Positions 58,186-64,000 of a stretch of DNA of 64,000 bases are shown here, piece after piece. This DNA is from Rosa chinensis (Eukaryota; Streptophyta; Magnoliopsida; Rosales; Rosaceae). A model generated the notes under the pieces. It did not search any database and had not been told where the DNA came from. It was given only the letters and a program-made list of their open reading frames with translations. Both the position numbers and the translations under genes were made by a program. The stretch is from the NCBI RefSeq assembly GCF_002994745.2, contig NC_037091.1, positions 55,165,612 through 55,229,611 of the forward strand, given 5' to 3'. Numbering within the stretch: the stretch's first letter is position 1; every line of letters begins with the position of its first letter.

Positions 58186-60059
58186 TGACTCAGAGAACTA
58201 GAGAAGTAAGATCAAGAGCAATGGAATGGAGAGAATCAAAAACATTCAAAGCATCCCCTCCCATTTCAAACATTGCCAAATTCAAGTATTCAACCCTCTG
58301 CAATTGATAATAACTTAATTGTGAGTTCATTATTCTCTAAAAAAAAAAAAAGAAGGTTGTGAGTTCAATGTTCATCACCACTAACTAAGAAGTCTAAGAG
58401 AATAACATAATTAACTGATTCCAGAAACAACAAATGGCTCAGAGAAGTAAGAACTAAAAGGAATAAAGGATCACAAATTCAGTAACAACAAAACAGAGCC
58501 AAACAGTAACTAAAAGGATCACAAATTCAGTAACCAAAACTGCAAAAGCAGAAAAACAGAGCCAAATAGAGGCTAATTCAAAAATCAAAAGTCCAACACA
58601 GGTAACAGGTTACACATTAACTAAAACAACCTGCAATTCAATTAACCAAAACTGCAAAAACAACCTGCAATTCAATTAACCAAAACTGCAAGCAATTCAG
58701 TAACCAAATCCAACTCAAAAGGCAAACAAAACAGAGCAAAAACTCCACACAACCAACTAGTACCACCCAAATCACATAAAGCACTAAACTTGTTATCCCT
58801 ATCCTGTTTTCAGGATCTGGGTAATTGAAAAGGGATTGAATCAATGGATTCCAATACACAGAATTGCAAAACCAGAACACAAAATATGAAAATAATCATC
58901 AAGCTTCAAGCAACATTCCAACCCTTATTCAAACCAACAGCGTTCAGCAACTAACCAAGAATTCAACATTCAAGCATATTCAATATTCAATATTCAACCA
59001 AGCATTATTTGAATTTTGAACCAAAGGCAACTAACCAAGGCAGCAACTTACCAAGAAATTGAAGATTCAAGAATCGGGGCTGGCGAGCTATTCAAAATTG
59101 CAAATGGAGCTTCAAGAATCGAGCTTCAAGAATCAATATTCAAGAATCAACTTCAAGATTCGAGCTTGATTGTGTTGAACCCAGAAGGCCAGAAATCGAA
59201 CCCAGAAATGGCGCTTGAAGAATCACCAGGCTTCGTCCTTGAAGAATCACTAAGCTAGAAGCCTTGAAGGCTTCAACCCATAAATCGAACCCAAAATCTA
59301 ACCCAGAAAGGCCTGAAAAGAAATCGAACCCAAAAATTGTGAGATTGAAACCCTAGAAATTGAAATTCGACTGAAACACAAACACACAAATCCGATTTAC
59401 CGGCGAGCTGGAGAGCAAGAGAGCTGGCCGGAGACTCGGAGAGAGACTGAGAGTCTGAGGGACGAGGGAGCGGCGTTCGGCAGCTGCGTTTCGATTTCGT
59501 CGAGAGTCGAGAGTCGAGAGTTCGAGTTTAGGGCCTTAGGCTGATTGAGTCTGAGAGAATTAATTAGTTAAAATTGATCGATTTTAAGAAAAAAAAAATT
59601 AAAAAACCCGCCTAGGCGCCTACCGCCCAGAGCCCGCCTAGTGCTGCCCAGCCCCGCCTAGGCCGCCTAGGCGGCCGACTTTACCCCCAGCGCCTAGCTC
59701 TCTCGACTAGGGGAGAATCGGGACGGGAATACTGCGCCTAGCGCCTAGGCGCCGCCTAGGCGGCCGCCTAGGCCGATTTTTAGAACTCTGCCTTATATGA
59801 TACACTGGCCTTACTTTCTTTTTCCTAATGCATATATGTTGGTAATTGGGTGGTGATGAATTAATTTATAGACTGGCTTCATTTTCGGTTGGATTACTTT
59901 TTAATGGACTATATTGTTTATCATTTCTAATACCCTTCCATATGATCTGTAAGGTTAGTTTGCCAAACACGGGGCGAGCACTTCTTCAAACAGATCTTAA
60001 TCGAATTGCTGAAACTGCCGGTACTTCTACCTATGAAGGTTTGAATAGTGTTTTGAAAG

Positions 60060-61579
60060 GTAAACCTTAATTATCACTTCTGTTTGATCTCGAACATTTG
60101 GTTTTCATTTAGTTTTCTTTTCTTAAGACATTTCTTTTTGGGGTGCTATTTGGTTTGACTAGAGACATGATTCAAGTAATGCATGCCCTAACTAACCAAC
60201 TTGATGGAGATTGGTAAACACCACTTGCGTCGCGGAACTATTAATTTCAAAGTGAGATCATACAAATATCTTATGAGATATAAATTCATTTTACATCCTT
60301 GAATTTTACATTTAAAATTGTATATGCACTGGGACTCCTAATTTGACCATCTTTGCCCATATACTTTTCAATTTTATCAATCAACTAATTCATTAATTTG
60401 TTTCATATATTGTTGATTTGACGAGTTCATGTGAGTCCATTTCAGTCTTGACAATGTAAGAGTATTTTTAGCAATGCTAGCAATTTTTGAGTCAAATTTT
60501 AGCTAAAGTAGCTAAAAAGTCATTTTACCTATCCACTTTAGAATTACGTCTGCATCAATGCTCCTTATTTTAGCTAGTTTTGAATTTATATTATTTTTAA
60601 ATGAATGTTAAATAGTTTAAATGTATTTATAAATTACATAAAATAACTTAAAATGAATGTTTTAAATTATAGAGAGCCTCATCCCGCTCTCTATATTTAG
60701 GAGCGAGATAGCTAAAAGTTATAATAGAGAGTCATTTAGGAGTCTGGTGCAGCTGCTAAAATAGATAAAAAGCTAAATATGCTCTCCAAAATAGCGAAGG
60801 AGCCACAATAGAGAGTCGGCTAAAGATGCTCTAATAGATGTGTTTCTTGGCTGACACAAGGACAAAAACTAATTTGAATGGGCTTCCTAAGCAATAATTC
60901 ATAAAGAAAATGATAGATTAGATCATAGTTGACTATGATTAATCAAATTGGAGAGCACATGAGATTAGATTAAAATTTCAGGGCCACAAACAATTTTGAG
61001 TGTAAAGTTTAAGGAGGTAAAATGAATTTAGCTCTTAAAGATTTGTTATTATGGAGACATTTGTAGTTTCTTGATGTAAGGGTTTCTATTTAATATCCAA
61101 AGAATAAGTAGGAAGAAAAAAAAAACAACAGAGAATTGGGGAGATGCTTATCTCCTAAATTCCTAATTGATTTATTATTAATGGATCGGAAGAGGGTTAC
61201 ACAAAACGTCATAAAATACTTTTCATCGGTTATTGTTTAGGTATTCTGATATGATTTTGTACTACTATCTTTGGTTACAGATACAGTAGTAGCCTTACTC
61301 CGGCATCCGATCATTTCATTTCGGATTTGGATCAAAACCTGCCTCATTGACAAGTCTAGTGTTAGGGTTGTATTTTTTTTTTTTTGGCACAAGTTAGGGT
61401 GGTTGCATTAGATATAGGAGAAATTAGCAATTAAGTATATTTAAACTGAATGTTTTAAATTAAAAAAAAAATAATAAATAATTTATTCTTGCTATTTATA
61501 TTTAGGTGTAGAGCTCTTTAGAATCTTGGTAGAAAAATTAATGCTCTAACAAAATAGCTAATAATTATGTAGAAATCAA
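60060..61579. other. Intergenic DNA with one MITE-like element
   Basis: Apart from the inverted-repeat element at 60459-60833, I see no gene. AT-rich sequence with T- and A-runs continues up to the 3' end of the minus-strand P450. Confidence 0.5.
60459..60833. mobile_element. MITE-like element
   Basis: The left end AGAGTATTTTTAGCAATGCT and the right end (reverse complement AGAGCATCTTTAGCCGACTC) form imperfect inverted repeats. The interior has repeated TTTTAGCTA phrases and AGAGAGTC motifs. The GAGCATCTTTAGC start is common among small plant MITEs. The target duplication could not be fixed. Confidence 0.6.
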
Positions 61580-62334
61580 TTATGACTTCTTGGGCTGAGC
61601 TCTAAGAGGGTGAGCTATCTGTAAGGTGAGGCCAAACTTCTCTTCCATGTTCATAGTTTGTGGCACGACTCCATCTTCAAGTTTCCAATCAAAGCAATTA
61701 ATAAGTGAACCCCACATCAAGTATAACATTCTCATTGCCAAAGGCAATCTAGGACATATCCTCCTCCCACCACCAAATGGAATAAGCTCAAAGTTTCTTC
61801 CCATAATATCAATTTCATTGCCTGATCCTATAAATCTTTCCGGCTTAAACAAGTCTAGATTGTCCCAAGTGTCGGGGTCTCTGCCTATGGCCCAAGCATT
61901 GACTAGAACTTGTGTACCCTTTGGGACAATGTACCCTCCGATTTCTACATCTGATTCAACTTTTCGTGGAATAAGAAATGGTGCTACTGGATGCAATCGA
62001 AAAGTTTCTTTGATTATTGCTTGCAAGTAAGGAAGTCGAGCAATGTCAAATTCCTCAACTAGCTTTTCTTTTCCAATCATTTGCCCAAGCTCTACTTTAG
62101 CTTTAGACATGATTTCTGGGTTGCGCAGTAGCTCAGCCATTGCCCACTCTGTTGTGGCCGAAGTTGTTTCAGTACCAACAGTAAATAGATCCTGTATGTA
62201 ATGTATCAGTATCAAATGTAGGCAAATAATTCTTAATAAATAAAGCATGCACCAACAATTGTACTACATTAACAAATTATTTACACAAATGTAATATACA
62301 ATAAGATATCCGTATTAACGTATTATTTAGGAAA

Positions 62335-62931
62335 GGGTGCGACTATTGTCACCGTACCAACTACTTTGTTCACCCTACATTTGCTTCTTTTATTAAAAAA
62401 CCAATACACTCTAATGCAAAATTACAATTATGGATAGTATTTTATTAATAACTACATTGTATCTTACTTACATCCTAATATCATATCAAACATTTACGCC
62501 CATATCAAACTTAATTTCAATATCAATCTCATCATTCATGTTAAAGCCTAACACCTTAATTTAGCATCCATCATCAAATTTTATTGTTTGTGATTCTTGA
62601 ATCCTAGCTTGCACTTTGTTCTGTAATACTCAACCGAACATTCTGACACTATTCAGTAGAAGTCTACTAAATATTTTTATATTATTCGGTGGGTATTACC
62701 AAAAACTTCAAATGATTTTTTTGTTATAGATTCATTTGGTAAATCTTTACCAAACCCTAAACGATCATTTGGTAAAGTACTACCGAACATCTCATTAAGT
62801 TTTAGCAAAGTCTTACCGAACAAATGAAATGGCATTTTTTTTTTGTGAGTTGTAATGAAATTTTACACTTGAGGCTAATTTGGGAAGAATAAGTAGGTAA
62901 ACTAAGCAAATTATAATTCTAATATATATAT

Positions 62932-62964
<33 letters not shown>

Positions 62965-63036
62965 CTATAAATAATTAGGGTGAAAAAAGTATGTAGGATG
63001 AACAAAGAGTCTAATAGGGTGGCAATAGCTGCACCC
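62335..63036. mobile_element. Mutator-like MITE in the P450 intron, 9-bp TSD TTTAGGAAA
   Basis: TTTAGGAAA sits exactly outside both ends (62326-62334 and 63037-63045); a 9-bp duplication is the hallmark of Mutator-like elements. The ends are inverted repeats of about 45 bp (GGGTGCGACTATTGTCACC on the left, GGGTGCAGCTATTGCCACC from the right, then TTTGTTCA-CCTACAT in both). The interior is noncoding, contains ACCGAAC/TTCGGT-type short repeats and an (AT)n run at 62921-62965. It makes up three quarters of the P450 intron. Confidence 0.88.
62921..62965. repeat. (AT)n microsatellite
   Basis: Two TA runs separated by a single A, inside the Mutator-like MITE. Confidence 0.9.
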
Positions 63037-64000
63037 TTTAGGAAAATATAACGTCCAATAACTAGCACGTACTCCTGAAGCAATTAACTAATTAGATTAT
63101 GAAGTGCGTATGATAAAATTACTAACCAGAATGAGATGTTCAATTTGTGCCTCGTCCATATCTTCATTTCTCTCTTTACTGATGTTTATAAGGATATCCA
63201 ACATATCATTACTTGTGACATACTGGTACCCTTTTCTTGATTCCAACCTTTACTGATGTTCAATTTAGTCACGCGTCGCCTTATGCCTTGGGGGTCAAGC
63301 TTCCTAAGCAAAGGGAAAAAGTCCACCATATTTGGTTTCCCTACATCTTCCATTGTACCTCGAACATTCTCCTTGAACTTCCTAGCCGTCTCGCTACTCG
63401 GGTCAGCTAAATCGACCGAAAAGATAGTCCGGGACAGCAGATTCAGAGTGGTTGCGAAGGCAGCCTTTCCGATCTCCACTGCCCTACCCGCCCTCATGCT
63501 TTCATAAACATCATCTATGAGGTGTTGCACTTTCACACGCCGGTTGGCTTTGTTAGCGTCCAGAATTTTTGCGGAAAACAAATGGGAGTTGCATATTTTT
63601 CGAAGATTTCTCCATTTTGGTGATACGGGTAGAAATGGCAAGCTGTAGTAGCTGTGATTGCAGGCGTGGACACAATCTGGGACGGTTCGGTTGCAGAAGA
63701 CTTGGTCATGAGTTCGGAGGATTTGTTTGGCCAGAGTTGACGAGGAAACTACAACTGTGGTCACCTGCCCTAGTTGCAAACTGATTATGGGGCCGTAGCG
63801 TTGAGATAGCTTAGTGAGGGAGACATGGGGTTTGTCTCCAAGCTCAAACAGATTCCCAATCAGTGGAAATGGCTTTGGTCCCGGTGGAAGAAGCTTTCCG
63901 GGTATGGCTTTCCTTCCTGCAAAAGAATGGAATGCTTGGATGGAGATCCAGGCAAAGGCAAGACATAAGATTATGGCGAATACGAAATCCATATCTTAGG

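Larger units (their letters stand above)
55108..59790 (-). mobile_element. hAT transposon with nearly intact transposase, TSD CCTTATAT
   Basis: The 8-bp duplication CCTTATAT is perfect (55100-55107 and 59791-59798). The inverted ends are CAAGGTTCTGAAAAACG and, from the other side, CAGAGTTCTAAAAATCG. Subterminal regions are packed with CCTAGGC/GCCTAGGCG motifs (55120-55190 and 59605-59775). A three-exon transposase gene lies on the minus strand at 58069-55543. Size (4.7 kb), ends and gene layout all fit an autonomous-type hAT with very little decay. Confidence 0.93.
54379..60059 (+). pseudogene. Possible DUF1517 (FLAP1-like) gene remnant split by a hAT element
   Basis: Two short coding-like pieces flank the hAT insertion. 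At 54379-54510 a frame reads WADALKSLRKPAMAAVLLGL followed by LLLMYKP and SGG, resembling the hydrophobic start of plant DUF1517 proteins (chloroplast membrane proteins such as FLAP1). At 59954-60059 an exon with AG and GT borders reads GRALLQTDLNRIAETAGTST then YEGLNSVLK, resembling the conserved DUF1517 core (LNRIAETADTST is typical). The glycine-rich middle and the C-terminal half are not found. With the hAT removed the pieces lie about 0.75 kb apart, in the right order and on the same strand. I call it a relic gene; the family match is from memory and moderate. Confidence 0.5.
61580..63992 (-). pseudogene. CYP76: CYP76 P450 with a 31-nt frame-shifting deletion, opposite strand
   Basis: Exon 1 is 63992-63127 and exon 2 is 62191-61580, with a normal GT-AG intron of 935 bp. 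All main landmarks are readable: membrane anchor, LPPGPKPFP hinge, WRNLR C-helix, I-helix TVGTETT, ETFR K-helix, PERF and the heme loop. Compared with the intact copy, exon 1 lacks about 31 nt after QGIRRRVTK (near 63265). This shifts the frame and leads to a stop at 63186, although the family sequence resumes in the other frame (YVTSNDMLDILIN). The heme loop reads ICPRLPLA, with Arg where Gly is nearly invariant two residues after the Cys. The expected length without the deletion is 502 aa. The start codon is 8 bases from the window edge, so the promoter is not visible. Confidence 0.9.

Noticed and set aside
1..64000. tRNA or rRNA genes
   Set aside because: I looked for the usual tRNA arm patterns and rRNA-like text and saw only primer-binding-site fragments; a tRNAscan run would settle it.

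Overview
This is nuclear DNA from a dicot plant: AT-rich, with GT-AG introns, a cytochrome P450 CYP76 cluster, a plant U-box (PUB) E3 ligase gene and dense plant transposons. A rosaceous plant is my guess from the style of the repeats, but it is only a guess. Everything was read by eye; homologies are from family knowledge, not searches.

Genic left third (1-25 kb). A PUB45-type U-box/ARM ubiquitin ligase (five coding exons, 3301-7109, +) is followed by a broken BCS1-like AAA-ATPase (7575-8850, -) and an intact two-exon CYP76 P450 (9479-11157, +). A second CYP76 copy (12220-14025, +) is a ruin holding a TRIM-like element, a Copia 3' end and, beside it, a SINE-like insert. An intronless eIF2B-epsilon gene (15289-17295, +) follows, directly behind a retrotransposon LTR. 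A third CYP76 (18522-24774, +) is split by a 4.6-kb Copia element with a perfect 5-bp target duplication. A fourth (63992-61580, -) lies at the right edge with a frame-shifting deletion and a Mutator-like MITE in its intron. So the window holds four CYP76 copies, one of them intact, and each of the other three was lost by different events.

Transposon-rich middle and right (25-60 kb). In order: a LINE-like fragment, a degenerate minisatellite, an ORF1-only LINE copy with a 16-bp target duplication, a non-autonomous hAT-like element (29279-32069, 8-bp TSD) containing a four-unit tandem array of about 505 bp, a small MITE, a noncoding retroelement-like stretch, a 10.8-kb decayed Copia element (36404-47173, TSD AAGAG) with a 4.3-kb CACTA element nested inside it (42200-46545, TSD AAT), a SINE/LINE tail, a second noncoding retroelement-like stretch with a 2.7-kb solo LTR inside it (50078-52808, TSD TTATT), a MITE-like element, and a nearly intact autonomous-type hAT (55108-59790, TSD CCTTATAT). 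The hAT sits between two fragments of what looks like a DUF1517 chloroplast-protein gene.

The strongest candidate for something new is the CACTA element. On one strand it carries a 5'-UTR-like exon, a LYR-motif-like exon and a sucrose-transporter-like exon, all with plausible splice sites, as expected of a Pack-CACTA building a chimeric transcript. The hAT-borne 505-bp array is second. Clear functions exist only for the PUB, CYP76 and eIF2B-epsilon genes; they share no pathway and are simply neighbours.
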